NCBI RefSeq assembly: GCF_005116645.1
Contig: NZ_SWCM01000003.1
Location: forward strand, 372,001-436,000
Length of the DNA: 64,000 bases
From: Desulfopila sp. IMCC35006
GTDB taxonomy: Bacteria; Desulfobacterota; Desulfobulbia; Desulfobulbales; Desulfocapsaceae
Reading direction: 5' to 3'
Numbering within the stretch: position 1 is the first letter of the stretch; the number at the start of each line of letters is the position of its first letter. The position numbers were made by a program, and so were the translations under genes. Below are positions 35,471-43,867 of this stretch, piece by piece. The notes under the pieces are model-generated. The model ran no database searches, was not told the DNA's origin, and saw nothing but the letters and a program-made list of their open reading frames with translations.

Positions 35471-36595
35471 ATGAAACAACAACTGGTCAACAAAGTAACC
35501 CTGCTTAGTCTGGTTATCCTTATTTCAGCCGTCTTTTTGAGTATGATCCATCAGTTCCTGATGGCGATTTTCATGGCCGGCCTTTTTTCAGCGATGGTCG
35601 CACCGGCCCACCACCTGCTCACAGAAAAACTGGGCGGCCGGGAAACGCTGGCCTCCATCCTCACCGTGCTGGCTATTGTGCTGCTGGTCCTGACACCGCT
35701 CACTATCCTTATCACTCTGATAGTGACCCAGGCCATCAGCATCGGCCAGTCGGTTACCCCTTTTGTACAAAGCTTCATCAATCAACCGACCACCCTCACC
35801 GTCTATCTCGAGAAAATTCCCTATTACCAGGAAATCCTCCCCTACCGTGATATCATCGTCCAGAAAGCCGGAGAGATGGTCGGCACCGTCTCCACTTTTT
35901 TGATCAACTCCCTCTCTTCCGTTACCAAGGTAACGATTGAGGCGGTGTTCTCATCCGTTATCATGCTCTACGTGATGTTTTATTTCCTCACCATGGGCGA
36001 TCTGTTGCTGCGTAAGATACTGTTCTTTCTTCCATTAGACGACTTTAACGAACAGCGCCTGCTCTACCGGTTCACCTCGGTGACCAGAGCGACTATCAAA
36101 GGAACCGTGATCATCGGTATCATGCAGGGAACAATCTGCGGCATAGCCTTTGCTATAACCGGCATTGAGGGCCCGGTTTTCTGGGGATCGCTGATGGCAG
36201 TGATGTCAATCATTCCTGCTTTAGGCACGGCAATCATCTGGTTTCCGGCACTTATCATTCTCGCGCTGTCCGGCAATTTTACCGGAGTGTTCATTTTGAT
36301 TATCCTCTGCGGGGCCGTGGCTGGCAATCTCGACAATCTCGTCCGGCCGCGGCTGGTTGGCAAGGATACCGAAATGCATGATCTCTTCGTTCTGTTTGGT
36401 ACCCTCGGCGGTCTGTCCATGTTCGGTTTACTGGGCATCATCATCGGACCGCTCGTGGCCGCTCTTTTTATTACCGTCTGGGAAATCTACGGCGATGTCT
36501 TCAAAGAGTATCTTCCCAATGTCCACGTTGTTCTGAAGAAACGACACGATACCCCGGATGACAACCAGGAAACGGACAATAACGTCTCGGGATGA
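35471..36595 (+). CDS. AI-2E family (UPF0118) membrane protein
   Basis: 374 residues with about seven to eight membrane helices and the large extracytoplasmic loop after helix 3 (residues about 105-145), plus the family phrase near the C-terminus FGTLGGLSMFGLLGIIIGP. Family members include the autoinducer-2 exporter TqsA and sodium/proton or osmolyte exporters, so the substrate is open. It starts 27 bases after lutC and could be cotranscribed. Confidence 0.88.
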   Translation: MKQQLVNKVTLLSLVILISAVFLSMIHQFLMAIFMAGLFSAMVAPAHHLLTEKLGGRETLASILTVLAIVLLVLTPLTILITLIVTQAISIGQSVTPFVQSFINQPTTLTVYLEKIPYYQEILPYRDIIVQKAGEMVGTVSTFLINSLSSVTKVTIEAVFSSVIMLYVMFYFLTMGDLLLRKILFFLPLDDFNEQRLLYRFTSVTRATIKGTVIIGIMQGTICGIAFAITGIEGPVFWGSLMAVMSIIPALGTAIIWFPALIILALSGNFTGVFILIILCGAVAGNLDNLVRPRLVGKDTEMHDLFVLFGTLGGLSMFGLLGIIIGPLVAALFITVWEIYGDVFKEYLPNVHVVLKKRHDTPDDNQETDNNVSG

Positions 36596-36607
36596 CATCG
36601 GATTGCA

Positions 36608-37522
36608 ATGCCGTATATTCTTTTAATCCTCACCACCCTTTTCTGGTCCGGTAATTTTGTCCTCAGCCGGGGCATGCATGCAGAAATTCCGCCTTTCACC
36701 CTCTCGTTCTGGCGCTGGATGGTGGCATTGCTGATTCTCAGCGGATTCGGCCTCCGCCACCTCCTGGCCCAGCGGCAACTTGCCCTGCACCATAAAAAAT
36801 TTATCATCATCCAGGGCATTGTCGGGGTGGCCGGATTCAACAGCTTGATTTATATGGCCATGCAGACCACTACCGCCATCAATGCGGTGCTGGTCAATTC
36901 CTGCATCCCGGTTATCATTGTGGTGCTGTCCTGGATACTGTACAAGGATCGCCTCAGCGTCAGGCAATGTCTGGGGGTGGCCACCTCCCTCAGCGGCGTC
37001 TTACTGATCATCTCCGGCGGAGAATCGGCAACTTTTCTGAAACTGCAATTTAACAGGGGAGATATCCTGGTCTTTATTGCGGCTGTCTGCTGGGCCTATT
37101 ATTCAGCCCATTTAAAAAGATACCCGCAAGGGCTGCATCCACTCGCCTACCAGGTGGGGATAGTTATGGTTGGTCTGGTCATCCTGCTGCCGCTTTATCT
37201 GCTGGAAATCGCCACCGGCAAAACCATGACCGTTTCAATGGGTTCACTTGTCACCATCCTCTATGTGGCGATCTTTGCCTCGGTCCTGGCCTTTATCTTC
37301 TGGAATCGGGCGGTGACGATGCTCGGGGCCAATATCGCCGGACCATTTATCCACCTGATGCCGGTTTTCAGCACTATCCTCGCCGTACTCTTTCTCGGCG
37401 AGACGCTGACGCCCACCCATGTCCAGGCGATCTGCCTTATTTTCGGAGGCATTCTGCTCACCACCTTCAGGGTGCAAAAAGGCAAAAGAGTACAAGCAAC
37501 CGGGAAGGAAGAGCAAGGGTAA
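36608..37522 (+). CDS. DMT (EamA) family exporter
   Basis: 304 residues with ten predicted helices in two EamA repeats; the pattern FWSGNFVLSRGMHAEIPPF and the loop SCIPVIIVVLSWILYKDR are characteristic. It starts 12 bases after the AI-2E gene, so the two are probably a unit. The substrate is not visible from sequence; related proteins export amino acids or other small metabolites. Confidence 0.88.
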   Translation: MPYILLILTTLFWSGNFVLSRGMHAEIPPFTLSFWRWMVALLILSGFGLRHLLAQRQLALHHKKFIIIQGIVGVAGFNSLIYMAMQTTTAINAVLVNSCIPVIIVVLSWILYKDRLSVRQCLGVATSLSGVLLIISGGESATFLKLQFNRGDILVFIAAVCWAYYSAHLKRYPQGLHPLAYQVGIVMVGLVILLPLYLLEIATGKTMTVSMGSLVTILYVAIFASVLAFIFWNRAVTMLGANIAGPFIHLMPVFSTILAVLFLGETLTPTHVQAICLIFGGILLTTFRVQKGKRVQATGKEEQG

Positions 37523-37577
37523 CACGACCGGCTTATACGTAACTGTTCAACAGTGGGTCAGCTGGCAGTAAGCAGGT

Positions 37578-37606
37578 CGCCTAGCTATACTATGGTATGC
37601 TAGGCG
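37578..37606. terminator. Hairpin between convergent DMT and aspS genes
   Basis: CGCCTAGC-T-ATAC pairs with GTAT-GCTAGGCG over a four-base loop. No T-run on either strand, but it stands in the short gap where two genes converge. Confidence 0.5.
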
Positions 37607-37647
37607 CCCTGATCACCGTCAGATGGCGTGCTGCTGGACAGTTACAC

Positions 37648-39432
37648 TTATTCTTTCCAGTCGGGTCTGATGTGTAGCTCAGTCAGCTGCTTTCTGGCCA
37701 CCGAGGCAGGAGCGTCGGTAAGCGGACAGGTCGCCTTCTGGGTCTTTGGAAAGGCAATGACGTTGCGGATAGAATCGCTGCCGGTCATGATCATCAGCAG
37801 CCGGTCAAGGCCGAAGGCCAGGCCGCCATGCGGCGGGGCACCGAGCTCCAGAGCGCGCAGCAGGAATCCAAATTTATCATTGGCTTCCTCCTCGCCAATA
37901 CCGAGGACATCCAAAACCTTTGACTGCATGCTCTTCTGGTGGATACGGATGGAACCGCCGCCGATTTCCGTCCCGTTCAGCACCAGATCATAGGCACGAC
38001 TGGAAACTGCCGCCGGATCACTGTCCAGCTTTGCGACATCTTCTTCCTTCGGTGCAGTGAAGGGGTGATGCAGGGCCTGGAAACGTTTTTCCTTTTCATC
38101 ATATTCCATCAGGGGAAAATCGGTGACCCAGACAAAGTTGAACTCGTCCTTTTTCAAGAGTTCAAGACGTCTGGCAAGCTCGACCCGCAGCTCGGACAGT
38201 ACCTGAAAGACGACTTTGCTGCTGTCGGCCCCGAAAAAGAGCAGATCCCCTTCCACCGCGTCGGTGGCGGACGCAATTGCTGTCCGTTCCTCTTCGGTAA
38301 AGAACTTGGCGATCGGCGACTGCCATTCGCCGCCCTCCTTCATCTTCACCCAGGCGAGACCCTTGGCACCGAACTGGGCGGCATACTCGGTTAGGACATC
38401 GAGTTCCTTGCGGGTAAAATAGGCACAGCCCTTGGCGTTGATCGCCCGAACCGTGCCGCCCTTGTCGGCAATGGCCCGAAACACCTTAAAGCCGCATTGG
38501 GCAGCTATCCCGGTCAGATCAATAAGTTCCATGCCAAAGCGGACATCCGGACGATCGGTGCCGAACCGGTTCATCGCCTGCGCAAAGGTCAGTCGCGGGA
38601 AAGGCGGAGAAAGCGTAAGGCCAAGAGTGTCTTTAAACAAGGTGGCGATCAATCCTTCATTAATCGCCATGATCTGCTCCTCGTCGACAAAACTGAGCTC
38701 CATATCGATCTGGGTGAATTCCGGTTGCCGGTCGGCACGCAGGTCCTCGTCACGAAAACACTTGACGATCTGATAATACCGGTCCATGCCGGCAATCATC
38801 AACAGCTGCTTGAACAGCTGCGGCGACTGGGGCAGGGCATAGAATTTGCCGCTGTTTACCCGGCTGGGCACCAGATAGTCGCGGGCGCCTTCCGGAGTGG
38901 AACGGGTGAGCATCGGGGTTTCGATATCGAGGAAACCGTTATCGTTCAGATAATTGCGGACACTCTGCACCGCTTTATGGCGCATGATCAGGTTGGCCGC
39001 CATTTCCGGACGACGCAGATCAAGATAGCGATACTGCAGCCTCAGATTATCCGACACCTCGGTGTCTTCATCAAGGGGAAAGGGCGGTGTCTCGCTGCTG
39101 TTCAGAATTCGCAGCTCATCAACCAGCACCTCTATCTCGCCGGTGGCAAGTTTCGGGTTGGCCATATCGCCGGGTCTGGCTTCGACCCGGCCGCGTATGG
39201 CCAGGACCCACTCGCTGCGAAGCTGATGCGCCTTCGCGTGCACTTCCGGGTCGATCTCAGGGTTGAAAACCACCTGGGTTATCCCGCCCCGATCACGCAG
39301 ATCTATGAAAATAACCCCGCCGTGGTCGCGCCTGCGCAGGACCCAGCCCATCAGGGTGACCTGCTCGCCTACATTTTTTTTGCCAAGATCATTGCACGAA
39401 TGCGTCCGGCTCAACTGCCCCATTGATTCCAT
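37648..39432 (-). CDS. aspS: Aspartyl-tRNA synthetase
   Basis: 594 residues, the bacterial type with an N-terminal OB-fold anticodon domain, catalytic core and an inserted GAD domain (about 280-410). Class II motifs are present, including FRDEDLRADRQPEFTQID (motif 2) and GLDRLL (motif 3). The start is ATG 39432 or, equally possible, ATG 39423 (MGQLSR). HisS lies 65 bases upstream on the same strand, and the pairing of the two synthetase genes is common in many bacteria. Confidence 0.95.
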   Translation of the reverse strand: MESMGQLSRTHSCNDLGKKNVGEQVTLMGWVLRRRDHGGVIFIDLRDRGGITQVVFNPEIDPEVHAKAHQLRSEWVLAIRGRVEARPGDMANPKLATGEIEVLVDELRILNSSETPPFPLDEDTEVSDNLRLQYRYLDLRRPEMAANLIMRHKAVQSVRNYLNDNGFLDIETPMLTRSTPEGARDYLVPSRVNSGKFYALPQSPQLFKQLLMIAGMDRYYQIVKCFRDEDLRADRQPEFTQIDMELSFVDEEQIMAINEGLIATLFKDTLGLTLSPPFPRLTFAQAMNRFGTDRPDVRFGMELIDLTGIAAQCGFKVFRAIADKGGTVRAINAKGCAYFTRKELDVLTEYAAQFGAKGLAWVKMKEGGEWQSPIAKFFTEEERTAIASATDAVEGDLLFFGADSSKVVFQVLSELRVELARRLELLKKDEFNFVWVTDFPLMEYDEKEKRFQALHHPFTAPKEEDVAKLDSDPAAVSSRAYDLVLNGTEIGGGSIRIHQKSMQSKVLDVLGIGEEEANDKFGFLLRALELGAPPHGGLAFGLDRLLMIMTGSDSIRNVIAFPKTQKATCPLTDAPASVARKQLTELHIRPDWKE

Positions 39433-39497
39433 AATTTATTTTATAGTCTATTTGTTGAATTTTTCACTGTCAGGTGTTGTTGTGTTCGTTAACGTAA

Positions 39498-40772
39498 TCA
39501 AGATACCAAGCTCTCTGGCAAAGCATCAGCCAGCGCTGCCGCAGACAGAAGAACTTCCTGCTGTTCTTCATTTCCCAGCATATTGCGCAGGATTCCTTTA
39601 CCCGATTCCAGTTCGGCATCACCAATAATAAAGACAAAGCGCGCCCCGGCCTTATTGGCCTGCTTCATCTGGCTTTTCAGGCTTCGACCTTCATGGTCCA
39701 TAGCAACAGAGAACTTTCGGGCCCGCATTGCATTGGCAAGCTCAAAACCTTTCCGGGAGCCCTGTTCGCCGATGCCGGCAATGTACAGGTCGACCTCATC
39801 TTCCGGAATAACCGCCTGTTGCTGCTGCAGCAGCAGAACCAAACGTTCCATGCCGATAGCAAAGCCGATACCGGGGCTGTTCTTTGGTCCACCCAGTATT
39901 TCGACCAGACCGTCGTATCTTCCTCCAGCGGCCACCGCGGCCTGGGAACCAAGATCGGCGGTGATAAATTCAAAAGTTGTGCGACAATAATAATCCAGTC
40001 CACGGACCATAAATTTGTTCAGCCGGTATGGGACCCCCAGCTGTTCAAGACCTGCCTGAACCTTGCCGAAATGGTCTTTGCACTGGTCGCAGAGGTACTC
40101 AAGAATAGAGGGGGCATCGACGATCTGCTCCCGACAGGAAGGTACTTTGCAGTCGAGGACCCGGAGCGGATTAGTCGTACTTCGACGTTTGCAGTCACTG
40201 CACAGCAAATCATGCCGCTTGTCTATATAGGATATAAGTTCAGCCCGATACCCCGGTCGACACGCCGGACACCCAAGAGAATTGAGTTCCAGACTGACCT
40301 GCATACCGAGTTCGTCCAGCAGCATGGCACCCATGGCAATCAGTTCGACGTCCACCCGAGGATTTTCCGAGCCGAGAACCTCGACATCCATCTGATGAAA
40401 CTGCCTGAGTCGTCCCTTCTGGGGGCGCTCGTGACGAAACATTGGTCCAATGGTAAAGAGTCGCTGCACCGGTTTTTCGACATAGAGTCCGTGTTCTATA
40501 TAGGCACGCACCATTGAAGCCGTAGCCTCGGGCCGCATGGTGACTTGCTTGTCAACAAAGGTATACATCTCCTTTTCGACGATATCCGTTGCTTCGCCGA
40601 TAGATCTGGCAAACAGCTCGGTCTCTTCTAAAATGGGCAGACGGATCTCACGGAAATGAAACCGATCAAAGACATCTCTGGCCACTCTTTCAAGGTACTG
40701 CCAGAGCAGCACCTCTCCCGGCACAATATCTTTAAAGCCTTTCAGGGCCTTGATTTTCAAAGCTATCTCCAT
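39498..40772 (-). CDS. hisS: Histidyl-tRNA synthetase
   Basis: 424 residues, the normal length of HisRS. Class II motifs: motif 1 near IVEKEMYTF, motif 2 RHERPQKGRLRQFHQMD, and the two histidine-binding motifs GLDYYCRTTFEF and AAGGRYDGLVE. The frame continues to 41051, but the extra 93 residues are translated repeat units, so they are not part of the enzyme. ATG 40772 lacks a good ribosome binding site; TTG 40760, five bases after GGAG, is an alternative start. A hairpin element begins 14 bases upstream. Confidence 0.93.
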   Translation of the reverse strand: MEIALKIKALKGFKDIVPGEVLLWQYLERVARDVFDRFHFREIRLPILEETELFARSIGEATDIVEKEMYTFVDKQVTMRPEATASMVRAYIEHGLYVEKPVQRLFTIGPMFRHERPQKGRLRQFHQMDVEVLGSENPRVDVELIAMGAMLLDELGMQVSLELNSLGCPACRPGYRAELISYIDKRHDLLCSDCKRRSTTNPLRVLDCKVPSCREQIVDAPSILEYLCDQCKDHFGKVQAGLEQLGVPYRLNKFMVRGLDYYCRTTFEFITADLGSQAAVAAGGRYDGLVEILGGPKNSPGIGFAIGMERLVLLLQQQQAVIPEDEVDLYIAGIGEQGSRKGFELANAMRARKFSVAMDHEGRSLKSQMKQANKAGARFVFIIGDAELESGKGILRNMLGNEEQQEVLLSAAALADALPESLVS

Positions 40773-40785
40773 ATGGTTATAAGAA

Positions 40786-41034
40786 ATCCCGTCGAAATGC
40801 TTTGTGGGATTTTTTTCAGTACTCGCTTGAGGGGGGCTCTGTTCAGTCCCCGGGCATTGCGGGACTCTGTTTAGTACCCCCTTGAGGGGTGCTCTGTTTA
40901 GTCCTCGCTTGACGGGGACTCTGTTTAGTCCTCGCTTGACGGGGACTCTGTTTAGTCCTCGCTTGACGGGGATACGTTCCTTAACGAAATAGTTTTCTTG
41001 TAAAAAGCACAAGAAAACTGACAATTGGCCACTA
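40786..41034 (-). repeat. Modular hairpin element E3 with a 27-bp repeat array
   Basis: Read on the plus strand: an end hairpin ATCCC ... GGGAT (40786-40810), then units of 27, 28, 27, 27 and 27 bases starting at 40818, 40845, 40873, 40900 and 40927, and a truncated unit from 40954. Each unit folds as a 7-bp stem (AGTCCTC-N7-GGGGACT) separated by TCTGTTT-type spacers. Then come the linker CGTTCCTTAACGAAATAG, a 10-bp hairpin GTTTTCTTGT/ACAAGAAAAC (40992-41018), and the end GGCCACTAA. Lies directly upstream of hisS. Confidence 0.85.
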
Positions 41035-41149
41035 ATCCCGCCTAAAAGCATTGCGGGACTCTGTTTAGTCCTCGCCTGACGGGGATAAGTTCCTTAACGA
41101 AATAATTTTCTTGTAAAAAGCACAAGAAAATTATTTCTAAGTCACTAAA
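41033..41149 (-). repeat. Modular hairpin element E2
   Basis: Tandem to E3 and in the same direction: end hairpin ATCCCGC ... GCGGGA, one hairpin unit (AGTCCTC-N7-GGGGAT), the linker AAGTTCCTTAACGAAATA, hairpin AATTTTCTTG/CAAGAAAATT (41104-41132), and CTAAGTCACTAA. The hairpin differs from that in E3 by a paired G-C to A-T change, so pairing is kept. Confidence 0.85.
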
Positions 41150-41339
41150 AAACGGAAAAGTTATCAGGAAAGAGTTATCCCATTAAAACCAAAAATGAAG
41201 AAATTAACTGCAATTTTGTGATTTTGTCAAGTTTACCGCCCGGCTATTCATTGTAAACCCACAATAAAGTGCAGGTGTAAAAGGTGAATTCCAGGGCACC
41301 TTGGCCAAAAAATCGTGTTGCAATTGACTGATACTACTC

Positions 41340-41368
41340 TTGACAAAATCAGGCAAGAAGTGCATTAT
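41340..41368 (+). promoter_or_regulatory. Candidate sigma-70 promoter of the flavin oxidoreductase gene
   Basis: TTGACA (41340-41345), a 17-base spacer, then CATTAT (41363-41368), 125 bases before the start codon at 41493. Nothing else was recognised in the 41150-41492 gap. Confidence 0.45.
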
Positions 41369-41492
41369 CTCATTTCTCATATATGTTGTTTTAAAATCCC
41401 CGATAAAACTGGACTGGTGCATCGCAAAAAATTGTTTTTATGTGAAAACTGCTAAAAATAATTTTTCAGGTACTAAAAGGAATCCTTTCTGC

Positions 41493-42479
41493 ATGAAGTT
41501 ACCTTCTCTTAATATTGCCAATTTCAAAGCCTCATTTCCATTAATTCAGGGCGGAATGTCCATTCGGGTATCTACCTCAGCGCTGGCCGTTCCGGTTGCC
41601 AATTGCGGTGGCATCGGTGTTATTGGCGGATCCGGCCTCCCTCCCGAAGAGCTCTACGAGGATATTAAAAAAGCCAAGGCGGAGACAAGCGGTATAGTCG
41701 CCGTCAATATCATGTACGCCATGAAGGATTTCTACAAGCTGGTCATGAGTTCGATAGACGCCGGAATCGATATGATAATCACCGGGGCCGGCTTTTCCCG
41801 GGATATTTTTAAAATTGGCCGGGAACATAACACGCCCATCGTCATGATCGTCAGCTCTGCGGCCCTGGCCAAACTGTCCGAGAAACTCGGCGCAGCAGCG
41901 GTTATCGTCGAAGCAAAAGAAGCAGGAGGCCATCTCGGTACCGACAAACCCCTCCGCGAAATTTTTCCCGCCATCCGTGATGTCGTAAAAAACATCCCGC
42001 TTATCGCCGCCGGCGGCATAACCAACGGCTATGAAATGGCGGAAATGATGGATAAGTACGGTGCCGACGGGGTGCAGATTGCCTCGCGCTTCGTACTCAG
42101 TGAAGAATGCGATATCGCCGATGAATTCAAGCAGGCGTATCTTAACGCCAAAAAAGAAGACATCGTCCTTACTTCCTCCCCGGTAGGCATGCCCGGTCGT
42201 GCCATAAACAACCCCTTTGTCCAGGCTTTGAATGCAGGCGAAGACGTCAGCACCAAAAAATGTCCCCAGGTATGTCTGAAAAAATGTGACCACCACTACT
42301 GCATCAACGAAAGGTTGATGATGGCCAAATCGGGTAATGTTCGTGACGGCCTGATCTTCTCCGGTGAAAACAGCTACAAAATGGATAAAATCCTTTCTGT
42401 CGCTGAAATTTTCCGACAATTCAAGCAGCAAGCCGAAGCGGTTTACAAAGAGGGGAAAGGATTCAGTCCGGCAATTTGA
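41493..42479 (+). CDS. FMN-dependent NAD(P)H oxidoreductase, nitronate monooxygenase/FabK type
   Basis: 328 residues. Characteristic phrases: PLIQGGMSIRVSTSALA at the N-terminus, FMN-binding GGHLGTDKPL and AAGGITNGYEMAEMM, and a cysteine-histidine-rich segment near residue 260 (CPQVCLKKCDHHYC). This anaerobe branch is close to FabK-type enoyl-ACP reductases and nitronate oxygenases; which reaction it runs is not decided by sequence. The start at 41493 has AAGGAA upstream and fits the beginning of the TIM barrel. It overlaps or abuts the pcnB frame. Confidence 0.83.
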   Translation: MKLPSLNIANFKASFPLIQGGMSIRVSTSALAVPVANCGGIGVIGGSGLPPEELYEDIKKAKAETSGIVAVNIMYAMKDFYKLVMSSIDAGIDMIITGAGFSRDIFKIGREHNTPIVMIVSSAALAKLSEKLGAAAVIVEAKEAGGHLGTDKPLREIFPAIRDVVKNIPLIAAGGITNGYEMAEMMDKYGADGVQIASRFVLSEECDIADEFKQAYLNAKKEDIVLTSSPVGMPGRAINNPFVQALNAGEDVSTKKCPQVCLKKCDHHYCINERLMMAKSGNVRDGLIFSGENSYKMDKILSVAEIFRQFKQQAEAVYKEGKGFSPAI

Positions 42480-42496
42480 CAACCACCTCTTTACAA

Positions 42497-43867
42497 ATGA
42501 TTTCCCCAACAGAAACCGACACCCAGCAAGAAGCGTCGCCATCGCCTTCCTGCCGCATTATCCCCCCTGAAAAGCACCCGATCAGGGCCGAGATGATCGA
42601 CAGGGACGCTCTTTTCGTCCTCAAAAAACTGAATGATGCCGGATTTGCCGGTTACCTTGTCGGGGGCGGCGTTCGCGATTTATATCTTGGCAAAACCCCC
42701 AAAGATTTTGATATCAGCACCGACGCTCACCCCGGCCAGCTGCGCCGGCTCTTCCCCAACAGTAATACCATAGGCCGGCGCTTCAGGCTGGTACAGCTCT
42801 TTTTCAAGGGCGGGAAGACCATCGAGATAAGTACCCTCCGATCCCTCAGCGAGCATGACATTGACGGTCCGGAAACCGTCCTTGCCCCCAACAACACCTT
42901 CGGCACGCTGAGCGAGGACGCGCAGCGTCGAGACCTGACCATCAATTCGCTTTTTTTTGAGATCCAGACGAATACCATTATCGACTATGTCGACGGCAGC
43001 CTGGACCTCGACCAGGGAATTATCCGCATAGTCGGCGAGCCAGTCAAAAGAATAAGCCGGGATCCCGTCCGCATGTTACGGGCGATCCGCCATGCAGCCA
43101 GAATCAATTTCACCATCGAAGAACAAACCTGGCAGGCACTGTGCAGCAACAGCCACAAACTGTCACTCTGCCCCCCGTCCCGTTTGCGTGACGAATTTCT
43201 GAAAGACCTCTACAGCGGTGCAGCCGAACCCTGGCTGGAACTGGCCATTGACTCGGGACTCCTGTTCGCTCTTTTCCCCTTCTATCGAAAAATTTTCGCC
43301 ACTAACCTGGCGCCCCTGCAAAACCCCCGGGAGCTTCTTTCCGGAATATGTCGCATCATCGACCGAATAAACAATCTGTCACTGGAACTGAACATCCATC
43401 GCCAGCCCGATTTTTTCCTGATCGCCCTTTTTCTCATACCCTGGGTTGAAGCCCGTTTTCAGCTGATCAGCCAGTTTCGCAAAGGGGCGCCTCTTTATCA
43501 TGTGGGCAAGCAGATCCGCGAGGATATTGACAGGACTATCGGTATCGACCTTAACCTGCGACGCTCCCTGCGCCAGGAAATGGTCAGTCTTTTAATCAAC
43601 CTATCGCAGCTTATCCACAACAAGCAGCAAAACAGCTGGCCAAAATGGCTGAAGAAGAAAAGCTATTTCAAGAAATCCTGCCTCTTCTACAACTGCTACA
43701 TGGCAGCGACCACAGGTGAATCCATCGATCACCTGTTCCTGGGTGAACCTCCGATTCCACAGATCAAAGAAGAGATAAAGAGACCGGGGAGAAAGTCTTC
43801 ACCGCCAAAAGGCAAGCCGGCATTTGCCGCGCATGGCAAGGGGGGCATTTTTGGCTTTAAAAAATAA
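42497..43867 (+). CDS. pcnB: Poly(A) polymerase / tRNA nucleotidyltransferase family protein
   Basis: 456 residues. The nucleotidyltransferase head domain has GYLVGGGVRDLYLGKTPKDFD with the catalytic Asp-x-Asp (DFD), an RNA-binding stretch SRDPVRMLRAIRHAAR, and a basic C-terminal tail (KRPGRKSSPPKGK) as in PcnB. Class II CCA-adding enzymes share the head, so the choice of PcnB rests on the length and tail. ATG 42497 was chosen; a TTG at 42476 overlapping the previous stop codon is possible. Confidence 0.88.
   Translation: MISPTETDTQQEASPSPSCRIIPPEKHPIRAEMIDRDALFVLKKLNDAGFAGYLVGGGVRDLYLGKTPKDFDISTDAHPGQLRRLFPNSNTIGRRFRLVQLFFKGGKTIEISTLRSLSEHDIDGPETVLAPNNTFGTLSEDAQRRDLTINSLFFEIQTNTIIDYVDGSLDLDQGIIRIVGEPVKRISRDPVRMLRAIRHAARINFTIEEQTWQALCSNSHKLSLCPPSRLRDEFLKDLYSGAAEPWLELAIDSGLLFALFPFYRKIFATNLAPLQNPRELLSGICRIIDRINNLSLELNIHRQPDFFLIALFLIPWVEARFQLISQFRKGAPLYHVGKQIREDIDRTIGIDLNLRRSLRQEMVSLLINLSQLIHNKQQNSWPKWLKKKSYFKKSCLFYNCYMAATTGESIDHLFLGEPPIPQIKEEIKRPGRKSSPPKGKPAFAAHGKGGIFGFKK

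Noticed and set aside
40818-40980. CRISPR array
   Set aside because: The 27-bp units are directly contiguous and have no unique spacers; the only sequence between stems is the constant TCTGTTT-type stretch.
40773-41051. 93-residue N-terminal extension of HisS
   Set aside because: It is translated repeat sequence read in frame; the known HisRS start lies at or just after 40772 and the repeat has its own non-coding copies elsewhere.
40772-41150. T-box leader for hisS
   Set aside because: The T-box core and the antiterminator pattern are absent; what is present is the E-type element with copies at unrelated places.
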